Positions 16,425-24,585 of a DNA stretch of 45,168 nt are shown here, in pieces. Origin of the DNA: Pseudomonadota bacterium (lineage in GTDB: Bacteria; Verrucomicrobiota; Verrucomicrobiia; Limisphaerales; SXTU01); NCBI GenBank assembly GCA_009924135.1, contig RFSE01000028.1, positions 1-45,168 on the forward strand, written 5' to 3'. Under the pieces are notes generated by a model. The model was not told the DNA's origin. It did no database searches and worked only from the letters and a program-made list of their open reading frames with translations. Numbering within the stretch: position 1 is the stretch's first letter; every line of letters begins with the position of its first letter. Position numbers and translations under genes: made by a program.

Positions 16425-17567
16425 ATGTCCAGCGCTGACGGGTGCCAACTCCTCTTCTGGTTCAGCCTCGCCGCGCTGTTCTACACCTTTCTGGGCTACC
16501 CGATCCTGATCGGTTTGCTCGCCCGCATGGCGGGGCGTCCCACGAAAAAAAGCCCGCCCGCGCAGCCTCCGTTGGTGTCAGTTGTGCTTGTCGCCTTTAA
16601 CGAGGAAACCCGGATCCTGCCCCGCGTCGAAAACTTGCTCGCCGCCAGCTACCCTGCCGACCGGCTCGAAGTGCTGGTCGTCACCGACGGCTCCACCGAC
16701 ACCACCGTGGCCAAGCTCCGGGCGCTCGCCGACCCGCGTGTGCGCGTGCTGGCCCGCGAACAACGCGCGGGAAAATCCGCCTGTCTGAATGCCGCCATTC
16801 CCCAGGCACGCGGCGAGATCGTGGTGCTCTGCGATGCCCGGCAACGCTTCGCGCCGCACACCATTCCCGAACTGGTGGCCAACTTCTCCGATCCCTCGCT
16901 CGGGGCGGTGAGTGGGTCGTTGGAGATTGATCCGGCGGCGACCGGCGTGGGTGGCGGGGTGGATTTGTACTGGAAGCTCGAGAAGTTCATCCGCGCGAGC
17001 GAAGGCCGGTTCCGCTCCACCATCGGCGCGACCGGCGCGGTCTATGCCATCCGCCGCGAACTGTTTGAACCCATCCCCAATGATACGCTGTTGGATGACG
17101 TGGTCATCCCGATGCAAATTGCGGTAAACCATGGCAAACGCGTCAGTTTCGACCCCACCGCGCCCGCGTACGACCCGCAAACCACCGATCCGGCGAAGGA
17201 GAAGCGCCGCAAGCTGCGCACCCTGGCCGGCAACTTCCAGATGCTGACGCAGCATCCCGGCTGGCTGCTGCCGTGGCGCACGCCGTTGTGGTGGCAATTG
17301 CTTTCGCACAAGTATTCCCGCATCGTCGCGCCCGTATTCATGGTGACGATGTTCGCGAGCAACGCCGCACTGACCAGCCAGCCGTTCTACCGGCTGGTGT
17401 TTGGAGCGCACCTTGCCTTCTACGCCCTGGCGCTGCTCGGGCTCGCGCTGCCCGTCCTCAAATGGAAGCCGTTTTCCGTCCCCGCCGGCTTCGTGTTTCT
17501 CAACCTGATGACCGTTGGCGGCTGTGTGAACTGGCTGCGCGGCGCGTATCGGCAGGGGAAATGGTGA
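16425..17567 (+). CDS. family 2 glycosyltransferase, membrane-bound
   Basis: The 380-residue protein has an N-terminal membrane helix (LAALFYTFLGYPILIGLLA), a GT-A domain and three C-terminal helices. GT2 motifs are SVVLVAFNEETRI, VTDGSTDTTVAKL and EIVVLCDARQRF, where DAR stands in the DxD position, as in cellulose-synthase-like exopolysaccharide transferases. GATGAVYAIRRELF and LLDDVVIPMQI follow in the acceptor half. It likely adds a sugar to a lipid-linked glycan. It begins 24 bases after the ligase-like gene, so they probably share a transcript. Confidence 0.9.
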   Translation: MSSADGCQLLFWFSLAALFYTFLGYPILIGLLARMAGRPTKKSPPAQPPLVSVVLVAFNEETRILPRVENLLAASYPADRLEVLVVTDGSTDTTVAKLRALADPRVRVLAREQRAGKSACLNAAIPQARGEIVVLCDARQRFAPHTIPELVANFSDPSLGAVSGSLEIDPAATGVGGGVDLYWKLEKFIRASEGRFRSTIGATGAVYAIRRELFEPIPNDTLLDDVVIPMQIAVNHGKRVSFDPTAPAYDPQTTDPAKEKRRKLRTLAGNFQMLTQHPGWLLPWRTPLWWQLLSHKYSRIVAPVFMVTMFASNAALTSQPFYRLVFGAHLAFYALALLGLALPVLKWKPFSVPAGFVFLNLMTVGGCVNWLRGAYRQGKW

Positions 17568-17576
17568 TGAACGCCG

Positions 17577-17687
17577 GGATTAAGATTATGAGAAAGATTA
17601 AGAGTATGAGGGGGAACGTCAGGAGCAGGTCCTCCGGGCCCATTCTTGGCCTTAATCGTAATCTTACTCTTTCTCCTAATCCCCCCC
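17577..17687. repeat. inverted repeat of GATTAAG class
   Basis: The left arm 17577-17613 (GGGATTAAGATTATGAGAAA and on) pairs with the right arm around 17650-17687 (CTTAATCGTAATCTTACTC, CTAATCCCCCC). It lies between the GT2 gene and a FemAB-like gene and ends 15 bases before the latter's ATG. Confidence 0.7.
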
Positions 17688-17702
17688 AGAAAGTCTGACG
17701 CG

Positions 17703-18461
17703 ATGCTCCGCTTCGAATTTCCCCTCCAGCGCCTGCCCGTCGGCAAGGCCACGCACACCTGGTTCGCCGAGCGGCCCGATCCCGCCGATGCCTGGGGACT
17801 GGCAATCTATTACCAGGCCAAATCCACCGAGCCCGTGCGGGGCTTCGTGCGCGAGCCGAAACATACCAAGTTCATCAGCCTGCTCGGCAGCGAGGAGGAC
17901 ATCTTCGACCAGATCGGCAAGAACACGAAACCGAAGATCAAACGGGCGCTCTCCGAAGGCGGCCTGCGGTTCACGGTCCTCGACAATGCCGATGAGGTGC
18001 GCGACCTCTACAACGAGTTCGCCCGGGGCAAGGGCCGTCCGCCGCTGGACGAGCGCAGCTTCCGCGCCTACTGGCCCAAGATGGTGGCGACGAAGATTAG
18101 TGCCGACGGCGATTCCCTGGTGATGCACGCCTTCCTCGTGGACGAGAGCCTCAAGCGCGCGAACCACCTGTACTCTGCGTCGCTCTTCCGCAGCACGGAT
18201 GACAGCGACCGGCGCAGCCTGATCGGGCGGGCGAACCGCGCGTTGCACTACTTGAACATGCTGCATTTCAAGGACCGGGGCATCACGACCTATGATCTCG
18301 GTGGGTACGCGCTGGGGACTCAGGACCCGGAATTGCAGGAAATCAACGAGTTCAAGGACAGCTTCGGCGGCCAGCTCATCGAGGAGAGCAATTACATCTC
18401 CAAGCCGCTCCACTGGCTGCGGCGGATTAACCAACTGGTGCGGGGGAAGAAGTCGGCTTAG
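17703..18461 (+). CDS. FemAB/GNAT-superfamily acyltransferase-like protein, paralogue 1
   Basis: This 252-residue soluble protein is probably an acyl- or aminoacyltransferase of the FemAB/GNAT fold. The region KNTKPKIKRALSEGG resembles the conserved substrate-side helix, and the C-terminal block LIGRANRALHYLNMLHFKDR, then ITTYDLGGYALG, resembles the acyl-CoA or tRNA-binding motif region. ATG 17703 directly follows the repeat; an upstream start would read through repeat DNA. A paralogue follows at 18631. In polysaccharide loci such proteins often modify glycans, but the substrate here is unknown. Confidence 0.72.
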   Translation: MLRFEFPLQRLPVGKATHTWFAERPDPADAWGLAIYYQAKSTEPVRGFVREPKHTKFISLLGSEEDIFDQIGKNTKPKIKRALSEGGLRFTVLDNADEVRDLYNEFARGKGRPPLDERSFRAYWPKMVATKISADGDSLVMHAFLVDESLKRANHLYSASLFRSTDDSDRRSLIGRANRALHYLNMLHFKDRGITTYDLGGYALGTQDPELQEINEFKDSFGGQLIEESNYISKPLHWLRRINQLVRGKKSA

Positions 18462-18472
18462 CGGCGGATGGC

Positions 18473-18621
18473 GATTAAGATTAAGATTAAGATTAAGATT
18501 AAGATTAAGATTAAGATTAAGATTAAGATTAAGATTCCGGAAACCCACATGAACCTCACCTCCCCCACCGCCCGCTCCTGTTCTCAATCTTAATCGTAAT
18601 CTTTCTCCTAATCTTAATCCC
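18473..18621. repeat. (GATTAA)n tandem array with complementary distal arm
   Basis: Bases 18473-18536 are about 10.7 perfect copies of the hexamer GATTAA. After a 46-base spacer, 18583-18621 carries the complementary arm with interruptions (CTTAATCGTAATC, CCTAATCTTAATCCC). It separates the two FemAB-like paralogues and ends 9 bases before the second ATG. A perfect array of this kind is likely slippage prone. Confidence 0.9.
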
Positions 18622-18630
18622 TCCCCGTCC

Positions 18631-19281
18631 ATGATCACCATCCCTCTCGCACTCCGGCGCACCAAGGCCGTCTCGGCCGAGCACATCTGGTTTGCGGCGA
18701 AGCCCAAGCCCGGTGACGCGCTCAAGCTCACCTACTACTACCACTGCAAATTCACCGGCCCGGTCAACGGCTTCGAGCGGCACGCCAAATTCACCAAGCT
18801 CGTGAACGTGGACCGCCCGGATGAAGCGATTCAGAAGGACTTCCGCAAAAACACCCAGTACGAGGTGCGCCGCGCGCAGAAGGAAGGCCTGGCCTTCAGC
18901 CTCGTGGACAATCCGGATGTCTTCCTCCAGTTCTACAACGGCTTTGCTGCGACCAAGGACATGGAAGCGATGGATGCGAAGATCCTCCGCGCCTACTGGC
19001 CCCACCTGGCCGTTACGCAGATGACCAACGCCGCCGAGGTGCTCGTGATGCACTGCTACATTTTGGACAAGGGCCTCGGTCGCGGCACCCTCTGGCACTC
19101 CGCGTCGCAGTTCCGCGGGGCGGACGGCGAGGATGCCCAGCAGCGGCGCAATCTCATCGGCCGCGCCAACCGCCTGCTGCACTTCCGCGACATGACCTGG
19201 CTGCGCGAACAAGGTTTCAAGACCTACGACTTCGGCGGGTACGCGGCGAACACCGCCGAAGTCGTAGGAATCGGCCTTTAA
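18631..19281 (+). CDS. FemAB/GNAT-like protein, paralogue 2, C-terminally short
   Basis: The 216-residue product aligns along its length with the protein at 17703. KNTQYEVRRAQKEGLAF matches KNTKPKIKRALSEGGLRF, and NLIGRANRLLHFRDMTWLRE, then GFKTYDFGGYA, matches the paralogue's end block. It stops after GGYAANTAEVVGIGL, about 36 residues before the paralogue's end, losing the EINEFKDSFGG region. No continuation was seen in the other frames downstream, so this looks like a true truncation or divergence rather than a simple frameshift. Function may be reduced. Confidence 0.7.
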   Translation: MITIPLALRRTKAVSAEHIWFAAKPKPGDALKLTYYYHCKFTGPVNGFERHAKFTKLVNVDRPDEAIQKDFRKNTQYEVRRAQKEGLAFSLVDNPDVFLQFYNGFAATKDMEAMDAKILRAYWPHLAVTQMTNAAEVLVMHCYILDKGLGRGTLWHSASQFRGADGEDAQQRRNLIGRANRLLHFRDMTWLREQGFKTYDFGGYAANTAEVVGIGL

Positions 19282-19311
19282 ACGCACCCCCACCAGCCGC
19301 CCGGCCACGTC

Positions 19312-20088
19312 ATGAATGTTCCCAACCAGCAGGTTTACGAGGACGCGCACATCGTCAACATCTACGCGAACAAGACCGCCTTGTTCGCGCCGGAGGAGAC
19401 CATCTTCGCCCGGCTCAAACCTTCGGTCGCGGACCAACCGGTCCTGGATGTCGGCGTCGGGGCCGGGCGGACCACGCCGCACGTGCTGACCATCAGCAAG
19501 GACTACACCGGGGTGGATTACGCGGCGGAGATGGTGGAGCACTGCCAGCGGCGATTCCCCGGGGTCCGGTTTGCCACCTGCGATGCGCGGGACATGTCGG
19601 CGTACCGGGACGGCCAGTTCGCCTGGGTGCTGTTTTCTTTCAACGGCATTGACTACGTTTCGCCGACGGACCGCCTGAAGGTGTTGCAGGAGATCCGGCG
19701 CATCCTCCGGCCCGGCGGCTGGCTGGTCTTCTCCACCCACAATGCGGAGAAGGCGGTGTACAGTGCCTTTCACCTCTCCAATATCGAGTTCACCCCGCAC
19801 CCGGTGCGGCTGGGGCGCGAGGTGGTGAAGTATTTCACGGGCTGGGGCAACCACCTCCGCAACCGCAAACAGGAGGTTCTGGGCCCGGACTATTGCATCC
19901 GCAATGACAACGCGCACAATTACCGGCTCCTGACCTACTACATCAGCAAGGCCAGCCAGGTGAAGCAGCTCGAAACGCAGGGCTTCACGGACGCGCAGAT
20001 CGTGGACCGCGAAGGCAGGTGGACGGATGCGGCCACGCCGGATGCGTCGTCCTCCTGGATTTACTACGTGGCCCGCAAGCCCGCCTGA
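19312..20088 (+). CDS. class I SAM-dependent methyltransferase
   Basis: The 258-residue protein has the Rossmann methyltransferase motifs: motif I VLDVGVGAGRTTPHV at about 44-58, the acidic loop DYTGVDYAAEMVEHC, motif II-like FATCDARDMSAY and motif III RRILRPGGWLVFSTHN. The C-terminal part (YYISKASQVKQLETQGFTDA) may hold the acceptor site. In this locus it probably methylates a sugar or sugar nucleotide, which is inference from context. It starts 30 bases after the second FemAB-like gene. Confidence 0.85.
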   Translation: MNVPNQQVYEDAHIVNIYANKTALFAPEETIFARLKPSVADQPVLDVGVGAGRTTPHVLTISKDYTGVDYAAEMVEHCQRRFPGVRFATCDARDMSAYRDGQFAWVLFSFNGIDYVSPTDRLKVLQEIRRILRPGGWLVFSTHNAEKAVYSAFHLSNIEFTPHPVRLGREVVKYFTGWGNHLRNRKQEVLGPDYCIRNDNAHNYRLLTYYISKASQVKQLETQGFTDAQIVDREGRWTDAATPDASSSWIYYVARKPA

Positions 20089-20100
20089 GCCATCGCACGC

Positions 20101-21039
20101 ATGGGTCTAAAATCCCTCATCGCACCGTTCGTCCATTGGGCCGCGCATGCCAGCGGGGAATCCGCCCGGCGCGCGTTGCGGCAGCATGCCGGGCGCATCA
20201 TCACCTTCCACGCGGTCGGCGTGGCGGACTGCCCGGCAAAAGTCTTTGAGGCGCAAATCCGCTTCCTCCAACAGCATTTCAAGATCGTTTCCCTCGCCAC
20301 GCTGGTGAAGAACGTCCGCGAAGCCAACCCGGCGATCGATGGCCAGGTGGCCCTGACGTTCGATGACGGCCTGCGCAACAACGGGCTGGTGGCCTACCCC
20401 ATCCTCAAGCGCCTCGGGGCACCGGCCACATTCTTCATCTGCCCCGGCGTGGTGGACAGCGGCCAGTGGTTGTGGAACCAGGATTGCCGCCGCCGGTTGC
20501 TGTCCTTGTCGGCAGCTACCGCTGCCGCGCTGGCGGACAGCCTCGGACATCCCGGTTCGCACCCAGTCACGGTGGTGGATTGGATGAAGACGCTGCCCAC
20601 GCCTTCCCGCCAGCATGTCGAGCAGATCATTCGCAACGCCACGCCCCACTTTCAGCCGCGCGACAGCGAGCGCTTGCAGAACGATTTGATGACCTGGGAA
20701 GAACTGAAGGCGCTCGATCCCGAACTCATCACCCTGGGCGCGCACAGCACGAACCACCCCATCCTCGCCAACTGTACCCCCGGGGAGCTGATCGAGGAGA
20801 TCCAGCAATGCCGCACCCGGCTCGAAAAGCGCATCGACCGGCCCGTGGAGTTCTTCTGCTATCCCAACGGGGATTTCAATCCCGCCGTGGTCAAATTCGC
20901 CGCCCGCACCTACACCGCCGCCGTCACCACCCGGCCCGGCTTTGTCCGGCCCGGCCTGGACCTGCACCAGTTGCCCCGGCTCAACACGGCCAATAACTTG
21001 TCTCATTTCACCTGGCGGCTCTTCCGTCCCAGCGCATGA
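20101..21039 (+). CDS. polysaccharide deacetylase (NodB homology)
   Basis: The 312-residue protein has a carbohydrate esterase 4 fold. The catalytic and metal-binding motif 1 is ALTFDDGLRNNG (Asp88 and Asp89). Motif 2 is the His pair in GAHSTNHPIL (His215, His219), and FFCYPNGDFNPAV is motif 3. It should remove N-acetyl groups from a glycan. No signal peptide is clear; the first 30 residues are mildly hydrophobic. It lies 12 bases after the methyltransferase gene in the exopolysaccharide operon. Confidence 0.9.
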   Translation: MGLKSLIAPFVHWAAHASGESARRALRQHAGRIITFHAVGVADCPAKVFEAQIRFLQQHFKIVSLATLVKNVREANPAIDGQVALTFDDGLRNNGLVAYPILKRLGAPATFFICPGVVDSGQWLWNQDCRRRLLSLSAATAAALADSLGHPGSHPVTVVDWMKTLPTPSRQHVEQIIRNATPHFQPRDSERLQNDLMTWEELKALDPELITLGAHSTNHPILANCTPGELIEEIQQCRTRLEKRIDRPVEFFCYPNGDFNPAVVKFAARTYTAAVTTRPGFVRPGLDLHQLPRLNTANNLSHFTWRLFRPSA

Positions 21040-21047
21040 TCATGAAA

Positions 21048-21129
21048 TCGAGAGTCGAGAGTCGAGTGTCGAGGGCTGGAAGACGGCTGCCTCGACCCTC
21101 GACCCTCGACCTTCGACCCTCGACTTTTT
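21048..21129 (+). terminator. GTCGAG-class hairpin with T-run, terminator-like
   Basis: The left arm 21048-21075 (GTCGAGAGTCGAGTGTCGAG) pairs with the right arm 21090-21123 (TCGACCCTCGACCCTCGACC and on), closed by a 14-base loop and followed by TTTTT at 21125-21129. It begins 8 bases after a stop codon and ends 6 bases before the next ATG. It looks like a rho-independent terminator or leader attenuator made from repeat DNA. Confidence 0.65.
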
Positions 21130-21135
21130 CCCGCC

Positions 21136-22254
21136 ATGGCTGAACAACTCCGAACCGCAAACCTGTGGCTGCCGGCCTACCTCCGGCAGCAGGCGGTGCC
21201 GTGGCCGGATGGCATCCGCGACATCCTCATCTGCGTCTGCGACCACTTCGAGCCGCTACACCATGCGGACAAGGCCGAAGCCCTCCGCCGCATGGCGTTG
21301 TGGAACACCGAGTTTCCCAAAAACATCGCCCCGTTCCGCGATGCCGATGGCATTCGTCCACGCCACACCTGCTTTTACCCCATCGAGCAATACGACCGGG
21401 ACATCCTCAATGAAGTCCGGACCCTCGTGAAAGCCTCCGGGGCCGAGGTCGAACTGCACCTGCACCACGACCGGGACACGCCGGAGAACCTCCGGAAGCG
21501 GTTGCTCGAGGGCAAGGCGCGTTTCGAGGGGCACGGTTTTCTGAGCCTCGACGCCCAGAACCGCTCCCGCTATGGCTTCGTCCACGGGGATTGGGCGTTG
21601 GACAACGCCCATCCCGAGGGCCTGCAATGCGGCGTCAACAACGAGCTGACCATCCTCAATGAAACGGGCTGTTACGCCGATTTCACGCTGCCCTCCGCCC
21701 CTGACCCCACACAGACCCGCACCATCAACCGCCTTTACTACGCCCTCGACAAACAGCACCCCAAATCGCACGACCGGGGCGTACAGGTGCGCGTGATGAA
21801 CTCAGTCGGCCCCGCCCCCTTCCGGGGCGATGTGGCCCGCCCCCGTTACGGCGACTTACTGATCGTTCAAGGGCCGCTGGCCTTGAACTGGGAACGCCGC
21901 AAATATGGGATCCTGCCGCGCTTGGAAAACGCCGACCTGACGATGGTCAACCCGCCACGCCCGGACCGGATGCGCCTGTGGCTGAAGCAGCACATCCACG
22001 TGCTGGACCGGCCCGAGTGGTTCTTCATCAAGCTGCACTCGCACGGGGCGCCGCCGCCCAATTCCGGTGTCTTCCTGGGCGAGCCTTATCGCGCCTTCCA
22101 CCAACACCTGGCCGAGACGTACACGGAAAAGAATGGCTGGCGGCTCCACTACGTCACCGCGCGCGAAATGGTAAACATTCTCCACGCCGCCGAGGACGGT
22201 CACCGTGGTAATCCCGGCCAGTTCCGCGACTATCGCTACAAGCTCCCAGTTTGA
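21136..22254 (+). CDS. uncharacterised deacetylase-like protein of polysaccharide locus
   Basis: The 372-residue protein has no clear named family. An N-terminal ICVCDHFEPLHH segment, a central EVELHLHHDRDTPENLRKRL, FVHGDWALDNAH and a late FFIKLHSHGAPPP carry many His and Asp residues placed like the metal-binding motifs of NodB/glycoside-hydrolase-type barrels. There is no signal peptide. It follows the NodB gene and may act on the same glycan. It lacks a visible Shine-Dalgarno sequence, since a hairpin and T-run sit directly upstream of the ATG. Confidence 0.7.
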   Translation: MAEQLRTANLWLPAYLRQQAVPWPDGIRDILICVCDHFEPLHHADKAEALRRMALWNTEFPKNIAPFRDADGIRPRHTCFYPIEQYDRDILNEVRTLVKASGAEVELHLHHDRDTPENLRKRLLEGKARFEGHGFLSLDAQNRSRYGFVHGDWALDNAHPEGLQCGVNNELTILNETGCYADFTLPSAPDPTQTRTINRLYYALDKQHPKSHDRGVQVRVMNSVGPAPFRGDVARPRYGDLLIVQGPLALNWERRKYGILPRLENADLTMVNPPRPDRMRLWLKQHIHVLDRPEWFFIKLHSHGAPPPNSGVFLGEPYRAFHQHLAETYTEKNGWRLHYVTAREMVNILHAAEDGHRGNPGQFRDYRYKLPV

Positions 22255-22325
22255 GGCCGTAAGCGGGGCATTCGCGGAGTTGACTTCCAGCCGTTTTCGA
22301 TGAATAAAAGGGCAGAAGCCATCAA

Positions 22326-23195
22326 ATGAAAGCGACTGCGTATCCTGATCCCCGCCGTGAAGCGGGTTTTACCCTGATCGAACTTCTGGTCGTGATCGCC
22401 ATCATTGCGATTCTGGCAGGGATGCTGCTGCCGGCGCTTTCGAAGGCGAAGCAGAAGGCCTCGATGACCAAGTGCACCAACAATCTGAAGCAACTGGGGT
22501 TAACGATGGCGTTTTACCAGGGCGACAACGATGGCCGGTTCACTTTCGTGAGCGACGGGTTAAATACAAACCCCGACGGCTCTTATACAGCCTGGATTGC
22601 TGATCCTTGGATGGACATGGTCAATTCGACGCCCAACAACTACAACACCAACTTCCTGCTCAACGGACAATTCGGGGAATATTTGAAAGGCAACTATCAA
22701 GTTTACAAGTGCCCGGCGGATAAGACGCGGGACTCAGGCACGGGCGAAAACCGCATGCGGAGCGTCTCCATGAACTGCCGGATCGGGTGCGGCCCGGGCC
22801 ATGCTGGTGGTGGGCACACTTGGCAGGCCACCGGTCAGGGGTTGCCACATTTCCTCCGGGAAGGCGAGCTGGATAAACCCTCCGACCGCTTTGTGTTTAT
22901 TGACGAAAACCCGGACAAACCGTTGGCGGGGAATAATTTTTTCCCGACCATCAATGACGGACTGTTCGGTCATGTATGCCAGCGTTCGACTTCCGGCAGG
23001 CAATTGAATGATGTGCCCTCGTCGGCGCATGGTCAGGCGGGCGGCTTAAACTTCGCTGATGGACATTCGGAGAACCACAGGTGGAAGAGCGGCGCTATAA
23101 ACCTTCCGTTTGTCAGCACCAGCGCAGACGCTGGTGAGGACTACGACTACCTCTCGTACGTCTCCACCACCGTCGACCCGGTCGCAGGCCCTTGA
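22326..23195 (+). CDS. pseudopilin-like protein with H-X9-DG type tail
   Basis: The 289-residue protein has the leader [20 protein letters not shown] with Gly before the cleavage point, then [20 protein letters not shown] and [16 protein letters not shown]. The C-terminal half has [32 protein letters not shown] and [16 protein letters not shown]. It is the intact counterpart of the broken gene at 11436-12268. It is likely exported and assembled or displayed by a type II secretion-like system. A small lipoprotein gene follows after 34 bases. Confidence 0.88.
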   Translation: MKATAYPDPRREAGFTLIELLVVIAIIAILAGMLLPALSKAKQKASMTKCTNNLKQLGLTMAFYQGDNDGRFTFVSDGLNTNPDGSYTAWIADPWMDMVNSTPNNYNTNFLLNGQFGEYLKGNYQVYKCPADKTRDSGTGENRMRSVSMNCRIGCGPGHAGGGHTWQATGQGLPHFLREGELDKPSDRFVFIDENPDKPLAGNNFFPTINDGLFGHVCQRSTSGRQLNDVPSSAHGQAGGLNFADGHSENHRWKSGAINLPFVSTSADAGEDYDYLSYVSTTVDPVAGP

Positions 23196-23229
23196 TGTTG
23201 CCTTACGCGGGATTTCCCATTACTTGCTT

Positions 23230-23610
23230 ATGAAGCCGTTGTGTTGGTTGATTTGTTGCGGACTTGTTCTCTGCGCATCCTGCCGGAAAAAGCGGGTGGA
23301 AGCTTCGGATGGAGCTGACGGATCCGGTGCAGCTGCCTCAGCCCAGACAGCACCTCCGCCATCGGGAGCCAAGGCGCCGGCATCCGGAACGGCACCCTCC
23401 CCGCCTTCGGCAGTTCCAACCGTGCCTGCGCAAGATTTCAGCGCACTTTCCCAAGCCCTGCTGACCTTCCGCCGCGACAAGCAGCGAGGTCCCAAGGATT
23501 GGGAGGAACTGATCGCGACGGGTTACCTCAAGAAAATGCCCACGGCCCCGGCCGGCAAACGGTATGTGTTTGACCGTTCATTGAACGTCCTCATGGTCCC
23601 AGCGCAATGA
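23230..23610 (+). CDS. small lipoprotein, possibly linked to the pseudopilin
   Basis: The 126-residue protein starts at ATG 23230 with a hydrophobic segment and lipobox VLCASC, so it should be a lipoprotein. An Ala/Pro/Ser-rich linker (about 30-75) precedes a C-terminal domain (FSALSQALLTFRRDKQRGPK, then LIATGYLKKMPTAPAGKRYV) whose end looks like the globular part of pseudopilin-type proteins (GYLKKMPTAP). Its nearness to the pseudopilin suggests a shared role. No family was recognised. Confidence 0.65.
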   Translation: MKPLCWLICCGLVLCASCRKKRVEASDGADGSGAAASAQTAPPPSGAKAPASGTAPSPPSAVPTVPAQDFSALSQALLTFRRDKQRGPKDWEELIATGYLKKMPTAPAGKRYVFDRSLNVLMVPAQ

Positions 23611-23652
23611 ACTGAAGACGGCCGGTTATTGACCTCGGAGGGGGGGAGTTAA

Positions 23653-23844
23653 ATGCAGGGGGATCAGGCAAACGCGCCGACGGGAGTTGCGGCTTACCGC
23701 AAGACTGCACCGTTTTCCATCCTCTCCGTGACCTTGGTCGAGGACGACGAGCCCGTCCGATCCCTTTGGTGGAAGTACCTCAGCCGCGCCGCGGATTTTG
23801 CCTGCTTGGACGAGTTTACCGTGGCTGTGGCGACCATAGCCTGA
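23653..23844 (+). pseudogene. fragment of a response regulator receiver domain
   Basis: The translated stretch SILSVTLVEDDEPVRSLWWK, then YLSRAADFACLDEFTVA, matches the first beta strand and acidic pair (VEDDEPVR) of a CheY-like receiver domain, as in NarL/LuxR-type regulators. It stops at a TGA about 40 residues in, before the phospho-accepting Asp. No start matches a full gene, and no DNA-binding domain follows. I read it as a remnant of a deleted regulator gene. Confidence 0.5.
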
Positions 23845-24407
23845 CCACTCGTGGCATCGGGCTGCGTTCCCGGTTGCGGTGCAAGCTGGGGCATGGTGTG
23901 GCCACCCATAGCCCGGAACCCTCCGGTCGACCAGGCTGAACTACCAGTTAACCGGGCCGTCGAGCCTTGCTTGGCAGGAGCGGACGGATGCTACCAAGGC
24001 CGAGCGACGCTCAGCGCCCAACTCGGTTCAAGGGTGAAATCGCGGAAGGTTGGGGACTGTGGGTTCACCCGCGTATCGCGCCATCGCAAGCGTCCACATG
24101 GTCCCTGCTTTCGCAGTGGAGAACGGTAGGATACGGACTCGCCGGATAGACGCATGTTGAGTCCGGCGTTCTTTAGCCGCCCCCAGGCCATAGGAAGTGG
24201 AAGCAGGGACCACAGAGACGCGATGAACACAGAGCAGGCGAAAGCATTCGCCTGCCCAGTATGGGCCCCTTGCAGAATGACGGATGGAAGGGAATGCAGC
24301 CCTTGGCAATTCTCCGTGTTCATCGTGTCTCTGTGGTCCAATCTGCGATTTCTTCTGAATGGTTCGGTTTAGAAGCCGGGTGGACCAGCATGGGCCAGCG
24401 AAAAAAC
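23845..24407. repeat. gene-poor stretch with nested inverted repeats
   Basis: No credible gene is seen. A hairpin of the CACAGAG class has arms at 24207-24234 and 24312-24339 (GGACCACAGAGACG and CGTGTCTCTGTGGTCC). Its loop contains the palindrome AGGCGAAAGCATTCGCCT at 24236-24253. Upstream, GGTCCCTGCTTTC near 24099 pairs with GGAAGCAGGGACC near 24198, giving a second overlapping fold. The stretch between 23850 and 24060 shows nothing I can name. Confidence 0.55.
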
Positions 24408-24437
24408 TTGTCGGGCCATTTTGGCAACGCGTAGTAT
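24408..24437 (+). promoter_or_regulatory. possible sigma-70 promoter of tRNA-Phe
   Basis: TTGTCG at 24408-24413 and TAGTAT at 24432-24437 are separated by 18 bases and each matches four of six consensus positions. A GC-rich run (GCCTCCCC) follows the -10 box, as in stringently controlled tRNA promoters. This would give a leader of about 65 bases. The match is moderate. Confidence 0.35.
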
Positions 24438-24509
24438 GCCTCCCCTGTCGAGCATCCTACGGCGGCACATCCGGTTAAGCCGGTGCGTTCACGGGGAGAT
24501 TGGCAGTGT

Positions 24510-24585
<76 letters not shown>

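Noticed and set aside
18473..18621. possible CRISPR array at the GATTAA repeats
   Set aside because: The repeats are contiguous hexamers without spacers of constant length, so this is a microsatellite-like array.
18556..19917. 453-codon minus-strand open frame opposite the FemAB-like and methyltransferase genes
   Set aside because: The composition is Val/Arg/Ala/Gly-dominated and no domain is visible; the plus-strand genes explain the open frame.
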